Below, piece by piece: positions 10,152-23,110 of a stretch of DNA of 64,000 bases; the stretch's first letter is position 1, and every line of letters starts with the position of its first letter. Below the pieces are notes generated by a model that was not told the DNA's origin, made no database searches, and worked only from the letters and a program-made list of their open reading frames with translations. Source of the DNA: Isoetes taiwanensis (taxonomy: Eukaryota > Streptophyta > Lycopodiopsida > Isoetales > Isoetaceae); NCBI GenBank assembly GCA_021234155.1, contig JAJEKV010000044.1, positions 9,830,777 through 9,894,776 on the forward strand, read 5' to 3'. A program made the position numbers and the translations under genes.

Positions 10152-13100
10152 TCATGCAGGACCTGCTTCCAGTATTTCCTGTGTGAGCTTAGGGTCTCCA
10201 ACACTATAATCTGTGAAATTTTCAAAATTTTTCTTGAACAGGCCAGCCAGCTTCTGCAAGGTGTTGTAATATGCCTTCTTATCACGCCACTGCATACAGA
10301 GTGAGGCATCTGTTAAACCTTATTTCAATTTAAGCTATTTCCGATTTTATTTAAATTCAATCTGATGAATTACCATATTCTCTGGCTGGAGAATTCCTGA
10401 AGGTACGCCCTCTACAGAATCAGGAACCTGCAGCCTAAATACTTTGGTCTCAGAATATTTTGCTTTCAACAATGAACCATCATGGATGGCATCAATGATC
10501 CTCCTTGTGTATGAAAGCTTCATTCTTGTTCCCGTACCATAGCTATATAGCCAAAATCATAAATTCAGGCCGACATATGCAAAACTAAAAAAGATTGAAA
10601 AACTTGGCCAACTAAAACAAATATTATAATTCACAGACCTCCCTCCACTCCAGCCAGTATTAACAAGCCAGGCAGTGGCACCATATTTCTGCATCTTATC
10701 AGCCAACATAGCTGCATATTTGGTGGGATGAAGCATGATAAATGCAGCTCCAAAACAGGCAGAGAAAGTAGCCGAAGGCTCCTTGACACCTTCTTCTGTA
10801 CCAGCAACCTGAAAGAACGAAAGCATTTAAAAACCCCAGAGATGTATGGAGAAGCACAACACCAGAGATTAAGCTTACCAGAGCTGTGTACCCACTAATG
10901 AAGTGGTACATTGTCTGAGCAAGAGTGAGCTTGCTAACAGGAGGCAACACACCAAATGCATCACAAGCAAGCAATATAATATTTTTAGGATGAGGGGCAA
11001 CACAAGGGATCTTAGCATTTGGTATATATTCAATTGGATAGGCCGCCCTTGTGTTTTCTGCAAATTTAGAAGGAAAGAAATTTGTCAGCACAGTGACACA
11101 ACTAAAAGGAAAACCAAGACACCATAAAGGAAGAGCAGTTTGCCTGTCACACTATTGTCGCCATAGTCCACTTCGCGTGAATGTTCATCAAAAACAACAT
11201 TCTCAAGCACTGCAACATAACCCAGGATGAGAAACATGCTATCATGGTAAACTGCGGATTACAATATGATCTCAACTACTTCAACCTGTTCCAAATTTGA
11301 TGGCATTAAATATATCAGGCTCCTTCTCCGGAGACAAATCAATACACTTTGCGTAACATCCTCCCTCAATGTTGGATACCCCATTATCACTCCAGCAGTG
11401 CTCATCATCACCGATTAAATACCGGTTCGGATCAGTTGAAAGAGTCGTCTTACCAGTTCCTGTTCAATAATACCAATGTAAAATCCAAAGTAATTATGTG
11501 CATACGCTTCACATGTTTCTTGTTGATGTCCTTCATAAAATACCTGATAATCCAAAAAATAATGCTACATCTCCTCCTTTTCCCATATTGCAACCTGAAT
11601 GCAAAGACAGGACCCCTTTTTTCGGCATGAGATAATGCATCAGGCTGAAAAGGCCCTTCTTCATTTCTCCAGCATATTGAGTCCCAAGAATCACCATCTC
11701 TTTTCGCCCAAGATTTATATCAATGCTAGTTGAGGATGTCATATAGTGCGTGTAACGGTTGCATGGGAACATGCCAGCATTGTAGATAGTGAAGTCAGGT
11801 TCACCAAAATTCTCAAGCTCTTCAGGAGTAGGCCGTATACACCTGCCATGCAACGCTTTCAATCCATGTTTCCAATCAAAAGCAAATTCGTGACTACCAT
11901 TCCAACCCTCAAAAGTACATATGGACAAAAGGAGAGAAAAAATTATACATGTTGTGCATAAACAATGAATGGTAGGCCCTTGCAGATATAATTCTGACTT
12001 TGATTTGATGCTCTGGGTCCCAATTCAAAAACTGGTCATTCACGAAAACCTAAAGAGAACCAAGATGAAAAGATCGGCCAAACTATGCAAATTTTATTCC
12101 TAAATGTTCCAAAGTAAAGCGTACCTTTTCCAAAGATTTTAAATAATCAACTGCCCTCTCACGGTTGACTAGGAAGGTTTGTTCATCCATTTCAATATTT
12201 GGAGAGCCCCTACCATAATCAAACAACAAATGAGCTACATATATGGAAACTAAGCAGCTTATATATTATCGAACTAGAAGATACTCACTTTCCCCACCAT
12301 AGATCATCAAAAGAAGTTTCCTCCTCCACAACACGTTTGTCCTTAGGAGATCTACCTGTTTTCGCTCCTGATAATGTCGCAAGAGCACCACTGGAAGTGA
12401 TGTATGATCCCTTTTCAAATTTGATAGCCTGTTCATAAAGTTCTGCAAGTGCAAACGAAGCAACAACCAAGAATCTGTAAATTCAAGATAAGTAAAACTA
12501 ATAGTGCATTAATTTCCAAGAAGCACAGGATGCCATGTGATAAAAAAATAGTGCACTATCTATGTTCGGGACGAACAGGATGTCATGTAAAGATCTGTAC
12601 CTCCCCTTCAGGTAATCCATTTTCAATATTGCACCTTGTAATTGGCTCAAATGAACCAAGTAGGCACATAGTTCGATAGAATACGGTAGATAAAGATGAT
12701 CCATAGAACAAGCAACGTATCAACATAATGAGAAAACAAATAATTGCAAGCCGGCAACCAAAAATACTCTAAGGAGCACAATAATTGTGTAATATCCCAA
12801 GCAAGTGTAATGCTCTAATCAGGAGAGAACAAAGATAAAATATTTGTACCTCCTGGTGATAGATTGTAAAGAATGTGAGTTAACTTGAGCGAAAAGTCTG
12901 TCATGTTGGGGCGTACAGGAAGTAAAGGCTTCGGAACAGAAACCTGTCCAGTCTTCTTCTCGGGATCACCACGGACGACCTGAGGCCCCCGTTCTCTTGT
13001 AAGAGATGCCAGGGAAGCACTGAAAACCAATAACATGATCAAGTTGCTCAAAGCTTCAAAATAGGAAAGTGTTGACTGTGCTTCCATACCTGACGGATTC

Positions 13101-13529
13101 CATCTGTTGGCGCTCCTTTTCTTCTTCGAAAAATGGAGTGAAAGGAGCTGTAAAAGGAGAGCGTGGTGTACCACCCCCTTTGACAGGAGTTGGTGGTGCT
13201 GATCTTTTTTTTTGTAGTAACTGCAACTCATCAATTGTATTAGCCTTAACTGTAGGCACACTATCGTCAGTGCATACTTCAGCAACTCTCTGCAAAAGAT
13301 TCTGTCTCTCTTCCTCAGAGAATGGAGTAAAAGGCGACCGTGGTGTGCCAACTCGAGGTGAACCACCTCCCCCTTTTACAGGAGTAGATGGTGCACCAGC
13401 CTTTCTCAATTGTTGAACTCGGTCGCCAACAGATTTAGATGCAGGCACGCCATCACCATCAGAACTCTTGGGATGTGTTTTGATCTTTGAAAGAGAAACT
13501 GGAAAAGTAAGTGTATCTTCAGTCGCCAT
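10152..13529 (-). CDS. PCK1: Phosphoenolpyruvate carboxykinase (ATP), plant type
   Basis: Cytosolic PEPCK converts oxaloacetate plus ATP to PEP, CO2 and ADP, the entry step of gluconeogenesis. Twelve coding exons (approximate plus coordinates): 13529-13090, 13019-12850, 12442-12289, 12209-12125, 12049-11949, 11842-11544, 11459-11286, 11209-11144, 11057-10879, 10808-10639, 10542-10374, 10289-10152. The product is about 714 residues, somewhat longer than typical plant PEPCK (~670). Signatures in order: plant N-terminal [31 protein letters not shown] (oxaloacetate-binding Arg); [25 protein letters not shown]-loop [11 protein letters not shown] near residue 414; metal site [33 protein letters not shown]. 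The start is the ATG giving MATEDTLTF. The N-terminal extension is duplicated and rich in Thr-Pro and Ser-Pro. Intron 8 uses a GC donor. All other junctions are GT-AG and in phase. Confidence 0.97.
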
Positions 13530-14000
13530 TTTTCTGCTAGCTTCCAAAGATCAAGTTCAACAGTCCTGCAAAAATGCCAAAGCTTTGGTGAGACAAGTCA
13601 ATCTAAACGATAATCTAGAAAATACTCCATTTGTAAAATGCATTTTAGACTCAAATGAGCTAATTCAACAATTGCTGTAGTAATTCAGACACAAGACACG
13701 CTCAAAGCTAAAAAAGATTGCATTGATGGAAATAACACTTATAGGGACACCAATTCTCATAGCAGTGTCAAGTAAATACAATTACTGCAAATCAAAATTC
13801 AAAGGTGAGATATCATGTTCAAGCATAAAAAATGAAAAACCCATAAATTAGGAAGCTGCAAGCACAGAAAAAAGCTTACAAAGGAAGGTCGGTCAGACAC
13901 GACCAGATTAGGGCGACAAGCCACCAGAATTGGAAGCAGATCCAAGAAGAACCTGCAAAAACTGCTGAGACTAAGAGAACAGGGGCCCGATCATGAGGGC
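13530..14000 (-). promoter_or_regulatory. PEPCK 5'UTR with intron and proximal upstream region
   Basis: A pyrimidine-rich acceptor (GGCATTTTTGCAG) at about 13566 and a donor (CCTTT|GTAAGC) at about 13879 define a ~314-base intron within the 5'UTR. The upstream leader exon therefore begins at or beyond 13880. No clear TATA box was recognised. Leader introns are common in plant genes and often raise expression, but that role is inferred here. Confidence 0.5.
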
Positions 14001-14307
14001 GGAAGGGGCAGAAACGGAGAAGAGGCGATGATAGGATGAGAAGCGCCATGTCCATATGAAGGGAGAAGCGGGTTCAACATGGACCAATAAGCCAACAATG
14101 GTGAGCACCCATTGATGTCCCAAGTCGCATTACTACATCCACATATACCTGTGATATTTCCAACTACAATCAAACAATCCGTGCATTGGCTGCCATTGAA
14201 GCTGATGTCCGAATTATATAGGAGCTGATGCTATTGCTCTTTCCTTTGTGCCCGCTTGTTTGGGATAGTTGATGTATCGTGGGTCCCTTCAAATTGTTGA
14301 TCTATCT

Positions 14308-14986
14308 GCTTGGTCTCAAGGTCTTTTCTCGCAGTCCAAGTATCTTCCAACATGGCCAAAATCCCAAAGATTCACTATAGAAAAACCAAGACATCTCTAT
14401 TTTACTACTATGCTAAAACCTAAAGGAAGGGACGCCCATTGGGGAGCGAGCCAGTCCAAGCACGATAGTTTCAATTGTTCCCACGAGTCCAGTCATGTCT
14501 CGACGTGTGGCATGCTTTTGGTTTCTTACCCAACAACATGGAAACTGGGGAGCTTATTCTGTCTGTGGAATGGAAAACGACGTTCCCACTTTGCTCAACA
14601 ACTAATGAACAGGTAAATCTGCCCAATTCCCAGTTTCCATGTTGTGGGGGGGTGGAACTAGGTCGCCCACTCCAAGACTCGCTCTCGACTAACGACAGTC
14701 GTAGGACCTTGGAATGTGCTTCTCAGGTTCCATGCCCCAACCCAAAAAAAAAAAAAAAAAAAAACGAAACCAATAGTCTACACGATTTGAGAGAGCGTGT
14801 AATATGGGTATAATTGAATTACCCTAGAATGACTCCTCCTTCTCCTCTTTGCATCATAATTTTATGCTTCTGACATTCAAAAATCTTGAGGTTTGAAGCA
14901 TTTCTTTATATTGTATTGTATTGAAGGCGATTTACTTTCTGGGCCAATTCCCCATCGCTATACAGAATGCTTTACCATTTAATTTA
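14308..14986. repeat. Direct repeat, copy 1 (~680 bp)
   Basis: Nearly identical to 16047-16731. Both start TCAAGGTCTTTTCTCGCAG and end in CCATTTAATTTAATA. It contains an internal inverted repeat (ACATGGAAACTGGG and CCCAGTTTCCATGT) and an A-run of ~20 at about 14745. The pair could be LTRs of a small non-autonomous element, but TG/CA ends, PBS and TSD are not apparent. Confidence 0.8.
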
Positions 14987-16046
14987 ATACTAGTAAACAT
15001 GTGCCCATTGTTGCCGGGCTAACGTTGGAACATGTTAATGACCTCGCTCAATTTAGTGCACATGCCAACAAAATATTGAAAACTAAGAAATTGAGTGTTG
15101 GGTTTAGTTTTGACTCTTTTTCTAATGTTCAACATGAGAGAGTTGTTTTATAAGGACTTTTACAAATAATGTTGTAATATGAGGGATTTTGGTGCATGTG
15201 ACTACCATCATGTGGTAAGTGGATGAGTGCAAGTCTCATCATGTGTAGTATATGCTAAGAATGACATGGGTGATGCGAGTCTTATCATGTGTAGTGTGTG
15301 GTGTGTGTCTGAGAATGTGTTTTCATAATCGACATAGATCCCAGAAGGGATGCTGCCAAAGTGGTATGATTTTAATTACTAAATTAAATTAAATAATGTT
15401 GCAATAACAAATGTCGCATTATTGGTTGTGTTATGAATGAAATTCTTGATTTTAGACATTTTTTTGTATATCATCCACTCATGTGCAGATAATAGATAGC
15501 AACTCATGAAAAAAATGTTTGTTTTTTCTCAAAATTAACTTGTGATGCTTAGGTAGTTGTCGAGCATTGTTCGGCCGTTGCTTCGGCTAAGCTCTTGAGA
15601 AGAGAGTGTTATTTTGTCCGACATTGCTTGAGCGTTGATCAGGCTAAGTTGACTTCATTGCGCAGTGGCTAAATTTGTAGGAGTTTTGGAGATACATTAA
15701 GTGTTGCAAGCTCAATTGTTTATTTTTTGCTCCTTGTGTGGAAATTTGGAGACGCCAAACAGAGGGAATATTCTATATCGATGTCAAAATTGAAATTTCC
15801 GCATTGATAACTTTGGGCTATGAAATATGCAGGGTAAAATGAGTTGTATATTAATGGTTGCATTTTTTTTTGGGTACCTTCAACTGTCTTTGTTTTGTGC
15901 TTTGCATAAAAATTTTACTTGGTATACATGATGTTGATGGAGAGAGCATGAAAGTTCTATACTTCCCGTCTATATATGCTCTTGTTAAGGAGTAAACAAT
16001 CCAAAATGACAACAATACCATACTCAACCATAAGTCCAAGTCCAAG
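14987..16046. other. Spacer between the two direct repeats
   Basis: About 1.06 kb with no coding potential. If the flanking repeats are LTRs this would be the internal region, but no primer-binding site or polypurine tract is convincing. Confidence 0.4.
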
Positions 16047-16731
16047 TATCAAGGTCTTTTCTCGCAGTCCAAGTATCTTCCAACATGGCCAAAATCCTTT
16101 GTAGATTCACTATATAAAAACCAAGACATCTTTATTTTACTACTATGCTAAAACCTAAAGGAAGGGACACCCACTGGGGGCGAGCCAGTCCGAGCACGAT
16201 AGTTTCAATTGTTCCCACGAGTCCAGTCATGTCTCGACGTGTGGCATGCTTTTGGTTTCTTACCCAACAACATGGAAACTAGGGAGCTTATTCTGTCTGC
16301 GGAATGGAAAACGACGTTCCCACTTTGCTCAACAACTAATGAACATGTAAATCTGCCCAATTCCCAGTTTCCATATTGTGGGGGATGGAACTAGGTCGCC
16401 CACTCCAAGACTCGCTCTCGACTAACGCCGGTCGCGGGACCTTGGATTGTGCTTCTCAGGTTCCATCCACCACCCCCCTCCCCCGCAGTCCTCCCCCAAA
16501 AAAAGCACCCAATAGTCTACATGATTTGAGAGAGCGTGTAATATGGGTATAATTGAATTACCCTAGAATGATTCCTCCTCCTCCTTCTCCTCCTCCATCA
16601 TAATTTTATGCTTCTGACATTCAAAAATCTTGAGGTTTGAAGCATTTCTTTATACTGGATTGAAGGTGATTTACTTCCTGGACCAATTCCCCATCGCTAT
16701 ACAGAATGATTTACCATTTAATTTAATATGA
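16047..16731. repeat. Direct repeat, copy 2 (~680 bp)
   Basis: Same order and orientation as copy 1. The A-run of copy 1 is replaced by a C-rich stretch near 16475, and one arm of the internal inverted repeat carries a substitution (CATATTG for CATGTTG). Confidence 0.8.
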
Positions 16732-17149
16732 ATATGTTGTTCAAAAAACCACTTGTAATGCAAATGGGCCATCTATATAACGAAGGAATTTTTATATAAT
16801 TACAAAAATAACTATTTGTCATGAACCTATGCGAAAACAAGGAAAATATGCAAAGAATACGCAAGGAATACGGAAGAAATATGCCAAGATCGGCGAAGAA
16901 TCTGACATATGATGAAGAAACAAGAATACAATGGTACGAAGGCGAGCAGGAATGTGAAAGAGATGCTTAGAAGGCTCAAGACTGGCGTTGAACTGGAATG
17001 GTTCGACAAGAAGGAGGTGCTCTATATATATCTAGACCAATGGATAGGATCTCGCCACTTCAATGGACGAGATCGTGTCGCGCATGATGTAGGTTCTAGA
17101 ATATTCTAAAACCTTCTGGAAACAATTCTGCATATAAAGAAAATGTAAG

Positions 17150-17295
17150 TGAATGTCTTTAATAAGTGTAGTGCACTTGGTAAAGGTCCATGATTTGCAA
17201 GTTGAAAGTTCTGAGTTCAAACCCTTTCTTGTGCAACTACTCTTTTGCATCCATGTGACGATTTGTACATACGAGTATACAGTATGGTGGTCATG
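17150..17295 (+). repeat. tRNA-like SINE relic
   Basis: AGTGCACTTGGTAAAGGTCC followed by CTGAGTTCAAACCCTTT resembles an A-box and B-box at tRNA spacing. It lies just beyond the 3' end of the minus-strand chromovirus. Confidence 0.4.
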
Positions 17296-17489
17296 CACCA
17301 TCCCCCTCCTATGCTAAGGACGATTCCTCGAAATTAGAGCTGGAGTCAGAGTACTCAAACTTGGCTTATCCGGGTAACATCGGGGAAATTTTGTAAATTT
17401 TATCAGGAGCATTAGTCAGATTCTCGGCAATCGACAAAGTAATACATCGACAAAGTAATACAATCACCGACGAAGAAACTTGGAGTTCA

Positions 17490-18800
17490 AATTCTATCGA
17501 ACCTCGAACTCCTCGTGATCCTTAATTTCCACGGGTGGTGGCGGTGGAGGAACGCGACCTGGAGAAGAATTAACCATGTATGGCTCCAATAGAAAATTAT
17601 AAAATACTGGATGGGAACGAACAGCTGGAGGAAGCTCGAGTCGGAATGCCACATCGTTGATCTGAGTCGTGATCCGGTAAGGACCAAGGCAATGATAGTC
17701 AAGTTTGTTGCAGGGACATGAGGTAGGGAGGTCCTTATGAAGAAGCTAGGCAAGGTCACCAACATGAAATGTAGGAGCTTTCTGCTGATGTAAATCGACA
17801 TAATGTCGATAACATTCCAGCGTCTAGAGAAGATGGTGCTGGAGATCTAATTGAAGAGCCTGGAGTTTCTCAAGTTGAGATTCGACACTAGGATTCGCAG
17901 GGTTTGCCAGCGACACTAAGGGATCAAGGAAAATGCTGACCAGAGTTTAGAAAGAATAGAGTCTGGCCTGTGGAAGTTGAGTTATTATAGGTAAACTCAG
18001 CTAATAGAAGATAATTGACCCAATCATTCTGCTGATAATTGATAAAGCACCTCAAATATTGCTCCAGAGTCTGATTAGTGTGCTCTGCTTGCCCATTACT
18101 TTCTGAATGATTATCGGATGTCATTGAATGATCAATATGCAGTAACTTCAAAAGCCGCTTCCAAAACTCTGCGACGAACTAAGGTCCCCTGATTATTGAC
18201 AATAATATCTGGCAATCTATGAAGTCTGACTACTTCACGAAGAAGAAGATCTGTTGTTCCCTCATTGGTGATGATGACATTGCAGGAAATGAAATGAGCC
18301 ATCTTAGAGAAATGATCAACAACCACCATGATGGCATCGTAACCCCGATATGCTCTTCCAAGATCCATCTGGAACTGGCAATGGATGAAGAAGACCATGC
18401 AAAAGATGTCTTGGGACCTTTACTCGATAGCAAATGTCGCGAGATCGAATAAAAACTTCGATAGAGCGACAAATCCCAGGCCACCAATACTCTTGACTAA
18501 TAAGTTCAAGAGTCTTGGATATTCCAAAGTGTTTGGCCATAGGTGAGTTATGGCAAGCCTGGAGAACTCGAAGCCTAGAAGTACCATCTGACATATACAG
18601 AAGTCCACGAAACAAGAGTCCATCTCAACTCTCAAACCAGTCATAGTCTGCTCGCATTTGCCGAGAAGATGATGCATTGCCAAGATGTGAGAATACATCT
18701 TGAGCCAATGGATTGGAAGACAGAGATGCCCAAACAGACTCCAACAAGACACTATCACGAGGCCTCTCAAACAAAGTGATGACTAAAACCTAGAACTGAT
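17490..18800 (-). pseudogene. Integrase and chromodomain hinge of the old chromovirus
   Basis: Read across frames: the zinc-binding N-terminus is partly visible; the core begins with YRGYDAIMVVVDHFSKMAHF; the second catalytic Asp region is degraded (IIVNNQGTL where SDRG is usual); and SNGQAEHTNQTLEQYLR keeps the third acidic residue. The end gives a Pro-rich hinge (PPPPPPVEIKDHEEFEV), typical of the start of the chromodomain. Multiple stops and shifts make it inactive. Confidence 0.8.
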
Positions 18801-18899
18801 CAGGCCCTAGAATAACATGTGATTGCTGATTAAATGGAGAATCACCTTGCTTAGGCTCAAGATAGGAGCATCGGAACAAGACATCATGCTTCTCTTGGA

Positions 18900-19985
18900 G
18901 AGGTCCAGGATGGTACTTGATCACGAAATCAATATGGGATAATATTTGAGTATATCATTGGGCCTTGTGATGGTTGAGCACTCGAGCTGACTCAAACTAT
19001 TCCAGATTTCAATGATCTGTATAGACTGTGCCCTTATGAAGAGATCCTTTTGAGGAAATATCTCTATTCCTCGAAAGAATCAACTATCGCCAATAACTCT
19101 TTGTCATAAATTGGATAGTTGATTTCGGCACCTGAATGATAGGCGATCAGATGCAATTCATGGTTACCCCCCTCATGTGACAGGTACCACCAAGAGCAAA
19201 ATTAGAAGCATCTGCTTTGACAACATATGGGCACGAAGGATCTGCATGGACAAGAATTAGTGTCATGATAAAAGCATGCTTCGGGGTAACGAAAGCAGAT
19301 TTCGTTTCTATACTCCATTCAAAAGGCACATCCTTAACTATGAAGTGTGTCAAAGAAAGGGCAATCTCCGAATAATCCCAAATGAAACGCCGATAGAAAT
19401 TGGCAAACCCACGAAAATACTGAACATCTCGAACGGATGAAGGTGTTTACCACTTTAGAACAGTGGTGACCTTTTCGAGATCCATAAAGACTCTATGTGG
19501 AGTGATATGGTAGCCAAAGAATTCCATAGTATCCTGCTCGAACTGACCCTTCTCAAATTTGGACTTCTAAAAAGCCTCTCGAATATGCCTCTCGTCTTCG
19601 AGAGTCTTAGAATAAATAAGAATATTATCCAAATAGATGATAACAAACATGTCTAAGAAACTCCCTCATTGGCCATATGCTAGAATACTGCTGGAGCATT
19701 GGTAAGTCCAAACGGCATAACTATGTACTTAAAATGGTCATACCGAGTACGAAATATTGTTTTTCACTCATCACCCTCTCGAGGATAAAACTGTAGGCAC
19801 CACAAAAATCAATCTTCGTAACATGGCGCACACCTTAGAGCCGCTCTAACAACTCTGGGATCAGAAGAAGTGGGCACCGATTTGGCAATGTGATTTTATT
19901 GAGGCTGGGATAGTCAACAACTAGATACAAATCAGGACATAACACAGAAACAGAAATTGAAACATCAACAAGAACAGAGCTAAGT
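18900..19985 (-). pseudogene. Reverse transcriptase and RNase H of the old chromovirus
   Basis: Ordered motifs include NKITLPNRCPLLLIPELLE, HVTKIDFCGAY, a degraded catalytic box [37 protein letters not shown], then RNase H ([14 protein letters not shown]). Frames change at least five times. Confidence 0.8.
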
Positions 19986-20461
19986 TCAAAAGCATCTTAA
20001 GAAAGATGTGTTAGATGCGACACATCGAAAGCATCTAAAGCATCGAAGCATCTAAGTTTTAAGATGCGGTTAAGATGCATTTGAGAAAAAATTTAAATTG
20101 TCGAAAAATACCTTCACTCCATTGCAGCCTTAAATACCTTTGATCTATAAAGACTTTTAGAACTAAAACGCAGAATATATACGAATAATAGAAGAGAAAA
20201 TTGTTACAGATCTTGCTGTTACAGGTTTCTTGCTGCAAATCCTATTGCGTTGTTGCAGGTCTCCTAATCGGCTGCAACAGACCCTTTTTCTCTATTGCTG
20301 ATTTCCCAATACAAATGCAAACTTCTGGCCTAACTCTCGACCTCGTTATAGACCCTATAGACCCGAATTGTTGCCTGCCCCATCATCAACAAAGAGCTTT
20401 GAAGAGAAAATGGTTATAGAAGGCCAAAGTGGCACCAAACTGCACATATTTTAGAGTCAGC

Positions 20462-21797
20462 TGTGACGTTCCAAGTATTTATACGGACGTATAAATACTT
20501 TGACACGTCACCCAGTATAGATACGCCACCATGGGTATGGTAACCTAGGGGGTTGACCTAAAAGGGATTAAATTAGCTATGATCAGTAAGGATAATAACC
20601 TACAATTAAGGAATTAATATTTAAGAAGGATAATTAGGCTAATTATGGTTTGGGAAGCCACCCCGCCAAACTCGACACAAGATGGTGAATACTATCCGAA
20701 CCATTAAGGTGGATCACCACCCCCATATCAACCATAATCGATTCGCCAGAGCACCCAAGGAGCGCTTGAGTTTCCAAGGACTGTTGTCGACTCCCAAATC
20801 ATTTGAACAACCACTAGTCGTCACGCCACCCTAGTTACAAACAATATGGAAGCACCCCACGATAATGGTTCCAGCCCGAAACGGGTTAGTAGTAGTTTAG
20901 CTTGTGAATTGTAGGATAGTAACTTCATTACTCTTTCTCGATTGCCTTGTTGAGATTAACCCTTCTCGTGGTAAGTAGGATTACATTTCAATTATGAATG
21001 GTGCTCGCTAAGGAATGATCGATGTATCTATGAAGTATTTTTGAGCTTCCCTTAAAAGGGGGTTTAGGGGTAGAGACCTCTCGAGCTCATGTATGATAGT
21101 ATGTTCCTAGATAGGGCCCGTAATATTCCCATTAGATGTGGCTCAAGGTGACAAGAGACCACCGGTCAGAGACGCTTATGGTCTGTCTTAGCACCGCAGA
21201 AGGGACACGCTGGTGAAGTGGGGTGGGGTCTTGCACTAACATAAAAGGCCCCGAGACTCCTACATGGGCTAGGCCCGATAGCCTGGCCACGAGAGGGTCC
21301 GGGTATGGGTCCGACACTCCCCGGGTGTAGAGGTGTGATCCGTGATGGAGCATCTTGCACTTTGAGTAGATTTAGGGTGAGTAAATTGGCACGGATGCGG
21401 GGGTCCGGGATGCGCACGTATTCTCTAGCTCACCCATGGAACCACGCGGATCCTCGAAGGGGACGCTTCCCGACCTGCCTCATCGGACCGGGGCCATGAA
21501 CCCCGAATAGGCTCAAAGGGTGATACCTTGAGTCTCGTCTCCGGGAAGGCTATAGCGAAGCCATAGCGTGGATCGACCCATCCCAAAGTGTGCAATGTGA
21601 GGGGCGATGGAGTGGACAACCCTAGCCGATGTTCTATGCCAGCCAATGCCAGGTTATACCTCTGTCTGCTGATCTCTTGAGACCAAGCCGTCAGTCCATC
21701 CTCACAGGAGTCTGAACCGGTGTAGAACCTGGGGTTTGGGGTGTTTTCTTAGGTTTAGATGCATATTCTTTTGTCGTTGGTATTTGGATGGATGGTC
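20462..21797 (+). repeat. 5' LTR, first part
   Basis: Matches 40249-41577 of the 3' LTR from TGTGACGTTCC to GGTATTTGGATGGATG, where the nested block begins. Positions 20473-20500 form a 28-base near-perfect palindrome (13-base arms AAGTATTTATACG). Differences from the 3' LTR are mostly short indels at CG-rich spots. Confidence 0.9.
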
Positions 21798-23110
21798 GTC
21801 CTTATCGATACTTGATTTTCTTTTGTACCACATCTTAGTCTTAAGGTTCCTAGTCTTCTGGAATTTGAATGCCTCAGAAATAATTTTTTGTATAATGCAG
21901 CAGATGCCATCTTCCCCTTCAAGTGGGATTGATTCATAGCATTTAGCTATGTCAGCAACAAAGACACTAGAGATTTTGCTTGGTAAATTGAGAGCTACCT
22001 GATAAACGGAATCAATCATCCAGTTTGGGCTGAAGCCTTTGGGGCAGAATACATTAATATCCTTGGTCTTGCTAGCTGAGATATCAGGCCAGATGTTAAT
22101 AATAGATTTAAGGCCTTGTGTGATTAAATCTGCAATTTCAGTGAATGCCGTATTATGGGCATTAGTAATCCACCGGAAGGTGTTCTTGTGAGCTTTATAA
22201 ATCCCAAGAAGGTATGGAAGTGGTGGTAGCTCATCGGGTAAACAATCCCATTTCAAGAAACGAGACATTTCATTGATTAAATCCTTCTGTAAATCTGCTA
22301 CAGAATTAGTCGAAGCAATAAAGTCATGACTGTTCAATCTTTCTAATGCTAAATTCTTAGCCAATCTTGGGCATATAAAGTTTGCATTATTAGTTGCTTT
22401 ATCAATGCCAGAAATATATAGGTTTTTCTTAACCCATATTAATTCTTTTAGAGCCTCCATATCGTCTTGCAAGATGTAATGTCTGATCTTGCCTTTCATG
22501 CTGCTGAGGTATTCTGTCATAAATGTCAAAGCTCTTTCTCTTAAAGACGTCTCTATTAGTTGTAGAGTTCTAAGCTCAATATTTTTCAATTTAAATCTGT
22601 TCACCCTTAAAAAAGAGTGTAGACTGTCAATAACAGTGCCCATGCACTCGTTAATATCCATTTTTCTGTGCGAAATATGATTCAAACCCATCAAAAATAG
22701 ATTTCTAAGATTTTTATTACGTATGATGTTGCAATCAGTGGTCAGAACATGCTTGTAGTCTGGGTCAATATAATCTATCAGAGCTCTACTAGAGCAAGGA
22801 CAATTAGGTTCACGTTTATCTACAAACGTGTTGAAAGGTTTATAAACCAGACTAGATAGTTTCTCCATGTATTTCCACCCGAAAGTAGTGGTGTTGAGAG
22901 CCTCAATCCCTTCTTCACCAAAATGTTCCTGAATAATTGGAGACAATACATCTTTTATTCTGATGGAATCCATCAATCTGGAAAAGTATGTAAGATGTAT
23001 ATGATGTGTCTTGTTCTTTTCATTTAGTACCGTACAAATATGAATCCTGCTATTAATATCAACTTCAAGTTTTCTGGTCGTTTTATCCTCCAGTTCCTGA
23101 ACAATTAGGC
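21797..23110 (-). CDS. Atypical reverse transcriptase-like protein, 3' truncated
   Basis: The coding block begins after an acceptor (AATTGTTCAG) with ELEDKTTRKLEV, so its N-terminus is probably supplied by splicing. Visible features are a CPCSS motif, HVLTTDCNIIRNKNLRNLFL, then DKATNNANFICPRLA, LPPLPYLLGIYKAHKNTFRW (RT fingers) and SSVFVADIAKCYESIPL (RT motif A with the catalytic Asp). The same order of motifs, as I recall, occurs in poorly described RT proteins of cnidarians, algae and protists that may be related to Penelope-like elements. Motif C (YxDD) is missing because the frame enters LTR sequence at about 21797. The last ~30 residues of the open frame are LTR-derived and not part of the protein. 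Confidence 0.6.

Noticed and set aside
13069-13416. Plus-strand ORF opposite PEPCK exon 1
   Set aside because: Shadow of the coding strand.
13056-13547. Earlier PEPCK start at 13547
   Set aside because: The codon there is TTG; the first ATG is at 13529 and gives a plant-like N-terminus.
21702-21797. C-terminal 30 residues of the RT-like open frame
   Set aside because: This is reverse-strand LTR sequence, shared with the 3' LTR, so not part of the RT.
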